A DNA stretch of 64,000 bases from Ancylostoma caninum (taxonomy: Eukaryota > Nematoda > Chromadorea > Rhabditida > Ancylostomatidae): contig JBAJFG010000034.1 of NCBI GenBank assembly GCA_037903475.1, positions 806,001 to 870,000 on the forward strand, read 5' to 3'. Numbering within the stretch: position 1 is the first letter of the stretch; every line of letters starts with the position of its first letter. Shown piece after piece: positions 13,995 to 26,000 of the stretch. The position numbers were made by a program, and so were the translations under genes. Under the pieces are notes generated by a model that did no database searches, was not told the DNA's origin, and worked only from the letters and a program-made list of their open reading frames with translations.

Positions 13995-14573
13995 ACAATA
14001 CCGCCCATAACTTTTACGAAAAAATCGGGTGGCGACGGATTAATCGTTAACAAACCGTCGCAGTACTGTAACTCCTTTCAAAGTGAAGCTTTTCTAAATC
14101 TGAGCACATTTTCGGATTCCTCACCGAAATTGGAATTGAACATTATATGAAATTACTTGAACTTTGACTTCAGAACATTTGTTTTCTCAAAGATTTCAAA
14201 ATTTTTCAGAATTTCAGCAATCAGGTCAAAATCTGAAAAAAAAAACGTTAAAAACCGAGAATTGAGCGAAATCCAATGATCGTGTTCAGAAGCCTCATTC
14301 CTCAATTATTTTCTCGCCTTTTGACGTTTTTTCAGATTTTGATCTGATTGCTGAAATTCTGAAAAATCTTCAAATTTTTGAAAAAACAAATGTTTTGAAG
14401 TCAAAGTTCAAGTGATTTTATATACTGTTCAATTCCAATTTTGATGAGCAATCCGAAAATGTGCTCAGATTTAGAAAAGCTTTATTTTCAAAGGAGTTAC
14501 AGTACTGCGACGGTTTGTTAACGATTAATCCGTCGCCACCCGATTTTTTCGCAAAAACTATGGGCGGTATTGT
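13995..14573. mobile_element. Foldback element with arms of about 250 bp
   Basis: The left end ACAATACCGCCCATA and the right end TATGGGCGGTATTGT are perfect inverted complements. Pairing continues inward through CGGGTGGCGACGGATTAATC on the left and GATTAATCCGTCGCCACCCG on the right, then through a long shared arm as far as about 14240 and 14330. The element is about 579 bp and carries no transposase. A direct target duplication was not obvious. Confidence 0.88.
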
Positions 14574-14668
14574 AGGATTATTTTCGATTTTGTAAATTAG
14601 TGTGCACCTCTCCACAAGGATCTTAGGGTCCATGGATTTTGCGTCCGATACCTTTGCATGCATTGTGG

Positions 14669-15436
14669 TTAAAGGCAGCACCCACGATAATCTTCACCTT
14701 CGAACTTTTGAGAGTTTTCGAACCTCACGCACTGTCCCGACGATTCTGTGATGGAAAAGCTGTCAGAAACCCCGCATTTCATGAGATATCCCAAGTATAA
14801 CATCAGTTCAACAGTTCGAACCCAGCCCGCTAGTACGAGTTGACCTGTTGCGCAGAAATAGCCGTGGGGCGATGTTGGAACGAATCAGCTGTTTTCATAT
14901 ATAATCGCTCAGTTTTTCTTTGAAAAAATTTTGTTTCGCGGACTTTTCCGTACCATTCTTACGCTACTTTGGCTGCAGCTGTCTGTTTGCATTCTAATCT
15001 TACTTTTCACCAGCTGTTTTCCGTTTTCTCTTTTCATAACAACCATTTCTTCCTATTTTGTGTGTTTTTACTATTTCTTTTCCATTCTTTCCCACTTGTA
15101 CTCGTTTTTTCTTCACCAGTAAGTCTGTGCAGCCCACACTTCATTTTCTTCTGATTTCTGTTCTTTTCTGGTTTGAATATGCTGCAAAACCACGAAAATA
15201 TCCAAATCCGTCCAGGAAATACGTGGCGATCAAGTCAGTGCTATCGACTTTTTGCCCTACTCCATGCCTGACAACTCGACCGTTTTGTTCAATCGCAGCA
15301 AATTCAGAGTATCCGAAAATTGTTTTCCTGTGACTTTCAGATGGAATTGACCCTCATATTCGTGTTCTTCATGGTCGAAAACCCAAGGTTATCTTGAAAT
15401 CTTGGAGTTGAAAATTTCCGTGGGTGCTGCCTTTAA
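14669..15436. mobile_element. TTAA-flanked MITE, copy 1
   Basis: The left end TTAAAGGCAGCACCCACG and the right end CGTGGGTGCTGCCTTTAA are perfect inverted complements, 768 bp apart. The outermost TTAA on each side could be a piggyBac-type target duplication. The interior has only poor T-rich frames and no transposase. It lies 95 bp from the foldback element ending at 14573. Two relatives occur at 36801-37246 and 46611-47031. Confidence 0.85.
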
Positions 15437-16808
15437 GTGTTTTCCGGTACCACCCTGACAACATCCTTTTCCGCCTGAAACATGAGCGTATTACTCCGTT
15501 CTCACCCCAATTATTCACTGAGTGTACACTGCACATGAGGAGCAAACTTTCTAGAATTTTTTCAATTCTTCTAGGCTTTCTTAAGGTTTATCCCAAATCC
15601 GCTAAATTCCATCCATAGCAACATAGATATTAATATACGTATATAACATATATATTGATATAAGCATATTGATGCGGATTTCCTCAGAATCCTCATAAGG
15701 AGTAGTAGTGACAGACTGTGTGGAACCAGTGTGGTCCATGGAAGCTCACAAAAATATTTAAGTTCTGTACTTTTGATTACTCAACTAATAAAACTATTAG
15801 ATCCTGGAAGTGTGTTGCTATTGCGAGATAGACGAAAAGAGAAAAATAAAGTTTTAAAAGACCAAGGTCACTGCCGTGAGCCCAAAACCGGGGCATCTGG
15901 GTTATTTTAGGCGCTGATTACAATGTTACTAAAGAGAAAATTCTACTTTCTGCGGGAAAGCCGCGGATGGAAAAGATGGGAGTGTCCTATAATTATGAAA
16001 CGCACTGTATTTTCCCTTGGATTTTGAAGGGCTGAGATGGAAGCGATATCGGTGGCAGCTGCTTCGTGGTATGCATATGAGTGGAGGCTAAGGACTCCCT
16101 AATATATTCATGAGCCATCCTAAGGCAGCTATGTAGGAGATCTTCATGGAAGCAGCGAACCATAGCTCATCTGTTCTAGCCTCTCCTTGGAACAATTTTT
16201 CTAGGGCTATTTTTTGTGAATGACTTTAATTACCATTATTACTCTATTACTTGTTCATTTGATGGGCATTTGCATATAACAAAGCCACTAATATGTGAAG
16301 GAATACTGCTGTGTGCAGAATTCTATTCAAATACTCAGTGCCTCAAACATCTCGATTCTTTCACCCCTTTTGATTATTCGAACAGTACGAATTCTTATTC
16401 TGCTTTTGGATCACAGTGAATGGAAGACCAGCGTCCCAGGATGTTTTCAGTAGTGAAGTTCCGGATAAACCAGGAATAAACCAGAAGAGTTGCGTAGATT
16501 TTAACTTTGATATCTTCGAAACTCTGCAAGTGATTAGGCATTGGCTGGTTTCATCGTTTCGGAGGCATTTCAACTCCATCAACTGCATTTTGATTGTTTA
16601 AAATAAACTGCTGTAAAATATGTATGTAATAATAATGTAATAATAATAATATGTATGTATGTAATATGTTTAAAATAAGAAAATTTGGCCGGCAATGTTT
16701 ATCTTGCCACTAAAAAACTCATCCAAAAGCCTCTCCCACGTAGTGGAACCTAGTACTTGAATATGAACCATTCTGATGAATTTACTTAGATCTAGCTTGA
16801 CGGTTACT
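15437..16808. other. Intergenic stretch, no gene seen
   Basis: AT-rich DNA with short frames only. An AATAATGTATGT-type simple repeat lies at about 16615-16680. Confidence 0.45.
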
Positions 16809-17414
16809 ATTAGTTTTACAAGTTTTTTTTACAGTAGGAAGTGTGTGCCGGACGCCTAATTTGAACGTGTTTTATAAGAAGAAGTGACCTATGGAACTGG
16901 TAGAAAAACCAGAAACCTCTAGCAAGGACAACTGGACCTCAAGCGTTTTCTCCAGGAGGGAAATTGGAATTTTCTTGAGTATAGAGTGAGGGAAAGTTAT
17001 GGAGAAATAACCAAAGCTTGTTGTTGTCATTGTTATTATTGAATTAATAAATAAATAATAAATTTAAATTAAATTAATTTATTAAATTAATTATCGAATT
17101 AATAATACTGCATGACTTAGTTTTCAATTCCTAACCCGGCAACAGAAGTGGGAATTTTGAGAAGTGCTAACAACTTTCCGGGAGAAGTTTATTTATCTAC
17201 GAAATAATGGAAACGTAGAATAAATGAGATCTTTGTCGGTAAAGCGTGGTTGATAAAGTGTAGCGCGAATGAGTGTCCTTCATCTGTGATGATTTGAATT
17301 GAAAAAAAAACTAATATGTGATTTAAATTTAATCACTTCTTCTTATCAAACATGTTCAAATTAGGCGTCAGCACACACTTTTTTCTGTTAAAAAACTTGT
17401 AAAATTAACTAATT
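16809..17414. mobile_element. Terminal-inverted-repeat element, about 600 bp
   Basis: The left end (about 16809-16893) contains GACGCCTAATTTGAACGTG and TAAGAAGAAGTGAC. The right end (about 17325-17414) carries the complement, with CATGTTCAAATTAGGCGTC and CACTTCTTCTTA. Arms are about 85 bp with mismatches. The interior is an AT-rich stretch including TTAATTTATTAAATTAATT at about 17075. No coding capacity is visible, so it is non-autonomous. Confidence 0.75.
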
Positions 17415-18998
17415 ATATAATTATTGCTGGACCAGGAATCTTTTCATGTGTATATGAGAATCTATCACAAATACTATAGCTGTATATTGTTAAATTTATG
17501 GTCACGTTCCGAAACAACCAAAGATTAGCACCTTCAAGCGACACAATTTGGTCGCTTCCTCAGTCTGCTGAATCCACGCTTTTCTCGCGCTAATTAAGGG
17601 CCCCTGGATAGCGTTGCTATAGTAGCATCACTCATGATTGATAGGTTACGCACATTGGTGTGTATGAGCGTTTTTCACGGGACGAACGGGCAAATTCGTG
17701 CGCATTTTCGTACTGTTCACACTATTCTTCTCGAGACATTCGATTCGTCATTTCTTTCTGACAGTGTAACTGATACGAATAGCCCTTCTTTGGTGTCGGT
17801 CTAAAGAATACCTGAAATATGCCCATATCAGAATGTCACTCCTAGCGTTCCTTACACTTTGACAGATTAATCAGGTACAGAACTACTGTAGATTATTTTC
17901 TGGATAGGATTAAATGCGCCTATCAGAGTTCTGACCGAGTCGTATACTATTCAGGTATTCATCCGAATATTCGCTCGAGTGTTTGAATACAAAAATTCAT
18001 GCAGGAACTAATAATGCATCCTGAGGAGATAAGAGAATAAAATGAAAAGGTTATAAAAAAGAAATAGAAATGAATAAGAAGAAATCCGTTCAGATACCAG
18101 CCCCCGTTTTATACTCACATTACTGCATGTTTCTCCTGTACATACCTTGTCATGCATCTACAAAGATATTCGAATATTCAGATGATTTTTCGAAAATTTT
18201 ATGGATCGTTTGGCAGCCCTGTAGAATCCTGAATATGTCTTGCCAGACATATGGGCCCTGGATCAAGTTGTGGACCGAGTTGTACCTATGTGGACCGTAC
18301 AAAAACCGCATAAAATTACTAGTTTAGTTATTAGTTCAAGACCCAATTCAAACAGGATTTTCAGAAGAGAAAAAAATAAAAGAAAAAAATTCCAATTTAT
18401 GTTACGAAGCCACTGGAAATCTCGGCAACACGTTTTTTTTTTTGGGGGGAGGGGGAGGGGGGGGGGGGAGATGAGTTGGGGGGGGGAGGGTAGAAATTCG
18501 TAAATAAACGATTTGATAAGCATGTAAATGAAACAAATAAGCAAATAAATCAATGTACCTCGTATTTTTTCAGACAGGACCATAAAATCCAGCGTGTGAA
18601 GGGATTTCTAGAGACCCCCCCCCGTACCATCCTTTATCCTCACCTTAATCATCCACATTTGTTTCCTTTCTTCGCATCCTCCAATTCCCAGTGTTCAAAA
18701 AATCACACTGGATCCGATTGCCTATAATCATAGCAATGCCAGTCCTATAAACATTATGTGCACAATTTTTCCTCGCTATAAACTGGACACAGTAGAGTTG
18801 ATCCTGGTTTTCCTGTGAGTTTTCGGATATCAGTTCATGTCGGTCGCGTGAGAGCACTTTCCATGTGATAGCTGAGCCAGACGTCTCAGGTGGAAGGAAT
18901 CCACTTAAAAACCCTCATCTTTCGTGAGCAGCAATTACGCTGATGACGTCAGAATTGAGAGAGTCATATTTCTTTGATTGGGAGCTTTCGAAAAATGA
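17415..18998. other. Intergenic stretch with a poly-G/purine tract
   Basis: No gene was seen. A GGGGGGA-rich tract of about 60 bp lies at 18430-18490, and a C9 run at about 18616. Both are simple-sequence DNA prone to assembly error. Confidence 0.5.
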
Positions 18999-19183
18999 GT
19001 GCACGTAAATTGCCGAGAAACTGCCTCAACTTATGACTGCCTCAATGAACGCATTTCTTTTTTCTCTTTCTTTTTATTCCATTATGCTCCCAGTGCCATG
19101 GAGTACTCACTCATGGAGGGAGTAGACTTCAGTCGAGGTATGCGGGACAACTGCGCCAGAAGCACTGAACGCTGCAGCTGTTC

Positions 19184-20215
19184 TCACACCAATCTCCCTG
19201 TCGTCGCCTTCTTCTGGGATGTGATGGAGCGACGTATTTGTGCTATTTGTGCTAGTATTCCGTCAGCGGGGATGTTGTTCCGTCGCGCTTCTGATAATGC
19301 TCCAATTAACTCTCCAGAACGTTCACTTTCACGCAATTCTTCTCTCTCTAAATCAATATTACGCTGTCCGCTAGTTGTTTTTCTGGATATTGTGGTTCGT
19401 CGGCCAAAACAATAAAAAAATGCAAAGCATTTCATCCATCTGCTCCACAGAGATCCAGAATGTAGAGAATCCAGAAATGCGGGAAAAGCAACGACGAGCT
19501 TGTCTACTTCAATTTCCTGCCTGGGTATACATAAAATTTTTTGTCCAAAAGCAGGGCAGTATTGGCCTTTCACGTCTGCTCCTATCTTTTCTTTTTTCAT
19601 TTCTTATTTCTTTTTCATTTTGTTTCTGCTCTTGCACTCCATAGCGACCACTCCATGACGTCATTGAGAATGTAATGTCTCTTGCGCTAGCGATTTCCGG
19701 ATAACCAGCGATTTCCGGGGAAATCGCGGCTTAGCTTTCCTTAAGCTCGCTTGTTTTTGGAACCATTGGCATCCCAAATCCCAGGTGAAATCCTCGCCTT
19801 CCGTTTAATTTCGGGTAAATTCACTTGTTTTTCTAGCGCGTTTCCCCCGATTTATCAAAGAATCCAGACAGAAACCGCAGTTGTAGAACTACCTAACAGT
19901 GATCTTCCACCTCTTTTTTTTTTGGTACTGGCTAATTTCAGAACGAAAATATGAACACTTTTACTACAGGATCCAAGCAAATGTAATATTACAATACAAG
20001 AAAACAGCAACTTTTCTCCCCTAGTACACCACTTCTTCTTTTTCTCCGACATTTCGCCATGCTTTCACCTGGTCCCAGCGCTTCTTCAATTCGAGCTTCC
20101 TCATCTGCACAGCCACTTCGCTGAAAGCTCATTTCGGCAGTGTCGCCAGATCGGATTTCACTGTTCATTTTCGGTTTCTGGTCCCTCCAGGCACACTCCA
20201 AATGCTGCCTTCGTT
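19184..20215 (-). pseudogene. Possible decayed Myb/SANT-like gene fragments
   Basis: Two minus-strand stretches are coding-like. At about 20050-20130, after an acceptor-like CTTTCAG, the peptide QMRKLELKKRWDQVKAW resembles the last helix of Myb/SANT-like DNA-binding domains. Its upstream part is out of frame and interrupted by a stop. At 19187-19390 a charged stretch beginning RNIDLEREELRESER and ending SQKKATTGRLV, then a stop, resembles the helical C-terminal tail such proteins often carry. I could not join the pieces into one frame. It could be a degenerate transposon-derived gene, or an active gene whose small exons I missed. Confidence 0.3.
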
Positions 20216-20486
20216 TGCAATTTCCAGAGAGCAACGACTAGCAATAAAAACCTTTAGTTTAGCTTGAGCATTTGAGATGTCTTCACGTTTCAATGTTTAT
20301 CCAGGCATAGTTTAGGCATTGTTCCGTCTGCAGTTGAAATATGTCTCAGGCTTTTCCAGTGAATCCTTCAGAAAATCCTTTTTCCAGTTGCTCGTCGTTT
20401 TCATTATTACATGTCTTTACTTGGAAGGCCAGGATTATGCCACACTATTGCCTCACTACTAAGCGACGACTGAATTCAGAACAATT

Positions 20487-20626
20487 CTCTTATTTTCTTC
20501 TTGAACTGGCCTTATAATGCTAACATTGATATCTTTTAATTTTCTCCTGTTTTTTTCTCTTATTTTCTTCTTGAACTGGCCTTATAATGCTAACATTGAT
20601 ATCTTTTAATTTTCTCCTGTTTTTAA
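20487..20626. repeat. Perfect tandem duplication, 70-bp unit
   Basis: The unit that begins TCTCTTATTTTCTTCTTGAA occurs at 20487-20556 and again, apparently unchanged, at 20557-20626. It is a recent local duplication, or an assembly artefact. Confidence 0.9.
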
Positions 20627-21281
20627 TTCGACTTCGAATTCAAGCAGCCCGGATCATATGAAAAGAATCGGGTCTTATCTCAAATAATGTTGGGGCTCCA
20701 GAAGTATGTATTTCACTCCAAGCACTTATTAAAGAGACTTGAAAAAACAAAAAAAAAATGCCCAAACCACGTACACATGTAGGTCCAAGACAAAGATTAG
20801 ATCCTGGAAAAGTATGGTATTTCTTCCTTCATCTCATTTCACATCTATTCCAATATGTTTGCATAACGAGGGGAGACGGAATTTGCAAGGATTCGTCCTA
20901 CTCTTTCAAGTGTTTCCGGAAATCTCCCTTTCTCAGCGTCTCGTTTGCCTAGATTTCGGAATTTATTACTATCATTTTAGCATATTAATATATTATTACT
21001 ATCATTTTTGCATATTACTTCTCAAGACTTTTAAGATGTATTGCACCATCTTATTTCTTTCGTTATCGTGCCCTATGGAACATGTCTTATTTACTTTTCT
21101 TCGTTAGTTTGTTAGCAGACTTCCACTTAGCTATAGTAGTACTTTCACTCAGAACCGAGTATGTAGTAGCTAAATAGATCAAATAATCCAATTAATGAAG
21201 TAGGAATGATTTCGAAAGTTCAACTATACAAGGAAGAAAAACCTTTGCAAATCTTCCCATACATATTGAGCATATCTAGGT

Positions 21282-23030
21282 CAGGAAAATACTGTGAAGA
21301 GAACTCCTTAGACTTAACTAGTAACAGGCAAATTGTTCGAGAACTTATTACATAGTTATATATTTACTAGTCAGTCCTTATTGAGCATATCTAGGTAGGG
21401 ATGGTGTGGCAAACGAGGCTCTGCAGAGTTTTAGCTCGTTGGAGTGACAGAAAACTTGTTTTGGCGCCTTTCGTTCCAGAAATAAAAATTCGCCAAAAAC
21501 ATGAACTTCGTTCAAAATGTCGAGGATATTTGAAAAGGCCATGAGATTTGCTACAAAATCCTCTACAACTTGTCCGGTGGTAAGAAAAACTGGGATTTAA
21601 CTGCACCCAAAATGAAGCAACGGAAGCAACATTATTTTTGCACCAACCTAATAATTAATGAGCAATTACTAATGGGTTTCTGAAGTGGGTCTACGCTTTC
21701 TTCTTCCTCTTCTTCTTTACCCGTGCTCTTATAGTCTACGTTTTTCATATTTGTTACGTTTGTTCCTATTTTGTCCGCCTAGAGCAAGACATAACGTTCT
21801 GAAAGCTACTTACATGCCCCATGCATATTTCGATTTTGGTTATAATGCGTTTTCGATGGAACTCTCTGCATTCCTTCCCTTATTGCTATCTGTTTCATCG
21901 TGCACATGCACTTACCCGCTTGTAAATTGTTGTTAAATGCTAATACTTCATTCGACCTTAACTATAGTAGCAATAATTGCCATATTCTCTTGATGAAAGG
22001 CATAGGAGGAAACCTCTTAGCTTCAGAGAAACCCTAACATACTCCTAGAAGCACCAAAGATCTGTTAATCTATTGCATGGCGTGCTTGTCTGGCTTCAGG
22101 ATGAGCATTAACACCAAGAGGGCAGAGATACGGTAGTGAGGATTCACCCCCTTGTGGACGTAATCCATGTGATGATGTGAGCACGGTAATGACAAACTAT
22201 GGGCCGTTCACCTCTGGCATAAGCCGTCAATAGTGAGTGTGTGGCAGCCCAAACAGGATTGTGTTGTTGTTGCCAGACGCAGCTGATTGCGGGCCTCAGG
22301 CCACCCATGTCACCCCCGAACACATCTCTTCTTGGCTTTTCCTCGGCGTCTCGTCGGCTCTCCACACACACACAGCTCCCGCTACTGCAATCGTGGATAA
22401 CCGTGTGGATAAGCGTAAACAAGCTGAAAGCAGGTCTCCATAAAAGGTGGAGGGTCCAGAAAGGCAAGGATTTTGCGTGGTGGCTTTTCTGCTTTTTTGC
22501 CTCGCCACTGACGCATGTTGGACGTTTTTCCGGTTTTTCTGGACCTCATTTCATTTGATTCTGAATGGCAACACAATCAATATTGTTGCTGACGGAATGC
22601 TCGTGAGTGGTTCGTCGTTTGCGAGATATGGATTAGGGGGACTAGCGTGTGCCGCGTTCTCCTTACTCTCGCGATCATTTCCGGGTCATTTTACTCCTCG
22701 AGCTTCCTGCCACTCATTCATCGCCCACAACTCGTTCTAGCTCCATTCATCTCCTCTCGCCATTTGTTTTTATAAACCTTCCTATGTCCTGAGAGCCTAA
22801 GGGCAAGGGCGTTAACTATCCCTTTTATTCCTTCTACATTAAATTGTCTTGGTTTTTTTTTGTTTTTTTTTTGTTGTCCTTGTTTTGTTGCTTTTCGTTG
22901 TTTTTTTAGTTGTTACTCACATAAGTTTTAGCTTATGTAATAAATATATAACTATGTAATTAGTTCTCGAACAATTTGCCTATTACTAGTTAAGTTTAGG
23001 AAGTTCTCCTCACAGTATTTTCCTGACTTC
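21282..23030. mobile_element. Candidate DNA transposon with inverted ends of about 90 bp
   Basis: Left arm 21282-21372 starts TCAGGAAAATACTGTGAAGA. Right arm about 22936-23030 ends CACAGTATTTTCCTGA and is its complement, including AGGCAAATTGTTCGAGAAC paired with GTTCTCGAACAATTTGCCT. The arms enclose about 1.75 kb. The interior has a GC-richer part (22140-22740) with overlapping short frames in both directions but no DDE or hAT motif I can see. A direct repeat, TATTGAGCATATCTAGGT, flanks the left arm at about 21265 and 21379. Confidence 0.65.
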
Positions 23031-26000
23031 TGAGTAGAGAACTAGTTTTTTCGGGAAGAACCTCACGAGACATAGGTTGTTTTTGTTACTCTTCGCTTTC
23101 TTTACGTCAAGCATAGCAGACAAAAAATGCATGAGGATTCAGCGCCGCTGTTCTCTGGAGAGCTGTAAACAAGTGGCTATCTCTCAGGGATACTCAACAA
23201 GATGTAGTGCCAAGTCCACAAGAGCAAAGCCGCAGAAATAGCTCATTCTGACTAGGGATGAATTTTGTGATTACTGGATGATTCCAACAAATGGCACTGC
23301 ACGATTCATCCTGGAATTCAATGATATAAAGGTGTGAGTGTATTGGATTGTTTCATTGTTCCAAAGGAAACGCACGCACTCCCGAAACCCTTCAAATATT
23401 CGAATATTCGAGGATTCTACGTATTTTCATTGGAAGTAAGTTGCTTTACACTTCCAAATTTTCTTCTTTTAAGCCAAATTTCCGGGCTGCTACAGCTTTT
23501 TTCAATAGTTTTTCATCAACCGTTTTGAACCGGTGTGCCTCCCGTCCACCTCCGAATTTCCTCATTTCATTTAAGCGTTAATTTTACTATTGAATTGTCT
23601 ATCTATCCATTATTCATTTTTCTTCATTGGCTAATTTTTTTACTCTAGTTAATTCCAAAGGATTCTAAAAACTCCACGCAGCACTAAGGTTTCCCTAAGA
23701 GGACCCAATTCTAGCGGTAATTATCCTGAATATCCTCAAGAAAGGCTCACTTCCAGAGTTTGAAGTGTTTTCTTGAGCTTATTTTTCTCCTGTACTAAAT
23801 TGACGTATACCATGCCATCTTATTTGATGAACCTTAGCGAATCAACAAAAGAAAACATTAGACCGGAGTAAATGGAACGTTATATAAACAGGTTTTTCGA
23901 ATTAGATGTACCTGCCCATTTCTGTTTTTGTTCCTCGCTCCTTTCATTTCATTCGTCATTGATTTTTGGTCCACTATACGTGAGTAGTAGGCTTACGGCC
24001 TCCCTGATGGAGGCGAATGACGTCATAGGCCGAAAAATGCTAGTTACGTTGATTCCAGAAGTCCAGAGGATGTGAAGAGCTTTTTGAAATCCCCTTCAGA
24101 CTCTTTGCTCTTTTCGCGCAAATAGATGTCAGCCCTTGTTTCACCTGCCCTCATCCTCGTCACTCGAGACCACACATGATCGTTGACCTCGTCGACTAAT
24201 CATCGCCCGAGGCCCTGTGGAACCCAGACCTTCCCGCTTGTTTGATTAGTTTCGCTTACCTATGGCTTAGTCCACCTGCAGTGCATTTCCTATTGAGTGC
24301 TTCTCATTTTTCTTTCTATACTTATTAATTAACACTAACCTATGTTCAACTTATGAAAAAACCTTCCATTCTGGTACATATATAAGGTTCAATTAATTAA
24401 GGTTTAACAAAGGCATTATATGTCGAGAGCTAATTAAAATAAAAAAAATTACCCCAGTATCGGCTCAACAACAACAATTCCCCATTTGCCTACATGGTCA
24501 CTAAAAAGGTTAACTAATTATGCTAGAAAACGAATAAACTAATAACTAGGACAAGTAACTGGTTAGTAATTTAATGAGGTCAGCTATTCAGTCATCGAAA
24601 ATCCAGCCATTATAAACACACACATGACACAAGCAGAATCCAACTATTTTCTCCTGAGTACCACAGCTGCCTAGCTTACCGTGCTGTTACTGAGCCTTTG
24701 TGCATCACTGAGATTATCCAGGGTGAAGCTGTCGACACCCGTGTTAATGATGGATATGTTTGTGTGGTTTTAACGCGACTATTCATGGTAACCTTTAGAA
24801 AATCTGGGTCTCTGGAAGAGATATACACAAATTTCTCAAATCCAGCAAATCTCACGGATGAATCATCCAGATCCCCATGAGCTCTGGAACTTTTGTACTT
24901 TCAGGCAAATAGTGAGCGTTGTGGAATCGGTCGTATCCATCAAGTGGATACTTCAGAATTAGTGAACTTTTTTTGTTATTTATATCATGTCAAGTCCTAT
25001 TTTGTTGACTCAATTGTTGTCTCTTGATACTAGTGAATGTCTACGTAACTATTCCTAAAGGACAGTACGATTTTTGAGACTATATGGTTACCGATCTGAG
25101 ATCTAATTTGTGGTCCAATTAGCATTTATGTAATTTTTCTAATACCCTTGTTTCCACAGATATGAACACAATGGGCAAAAAAAGCTGATTTGAGGAAATT
25201 TCTGCAGTCAAGTCTTAGGAATGAGGCATAACGGGGCATACCACCTGTTTGCACCGTCACGCTAACATTTCCAGAAGAAGTTCCCGAGACTGTAATTATT
25301 TCTTCATACTCGTACAGTTGTACTTCTCTTATCTTCTTCTATTCCTCTGTCCTCCGTGTTTAGATTCTTCCTGTTCCTTTCTTCAGCATTTTTCTTTTCT
25401 TTCTGATTTTGAGCTCTCAACATTGGATCTTCTCCTATCTTCTTTTTTTTCGTTCCTGGCCAGTAAACTTTTTGTATTTGAACTTGAATTTCCCTACATT
25501 TTCAGTACATACTTCTGTCACATTGATATCTTTTATCAAAGAGTTTCTATTCATCCATTTTTTCCTTCTTTTTTTGATCATGTGATCCTTGTTATGTTCA
25601 AATTGCTGTGCAAACAAAGAGCTGGGCACAATTTTATACTCGTCCGCCTACTCTTCACCCTTTTTTTTCTCAAAATTTGGCCTTTGTGCCCCCTTGAAAA
25701 CTCCTGCCGGGCTCCATCCAGGAACACTGGATAAGGAAGCACATGGGAATTGCTCTCCGAGTCGTCTAAGCCAAAGAATAGCCAGTCTCGAAAATTAGAG
25801 TATACACTGGTGAAGTGGTCGCGGTCTGGAACGTGGAAGTGGCACTGACCACCCACGTTGCGAGCTCACGGACGACTTTTGGCGTCTCTTGACTTGTTAC
25901 GAGGCGTGAGTATTTCGTAAGCTGGTACTTGTTATCAATTCGCTTTTGTTCATTCAGCATGACGACGCTTGTGACCATGTTTTGCCGGCAAAACAGAACT

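Noticed and set aside
14931..15333. Hydrophobic T-rich frames that look like membrane proteins
   Set aside because: They lie inside the TTAA-flanked element 14669-15436 and come from T-rich DNA without motifs.
22144..22740. Overlapping frames of 60-107 codons on both strands
   Set aside because: A GC-richer patch depleted of stops inside an inverted-repeat unit; none shows a known motif and they exclude one another.
25249..25734. 161-codon plus-strand frame
   Set aside because: Produced by T/C-rich low-complexity DNA (strings of F, S and L); no splice context or domain.
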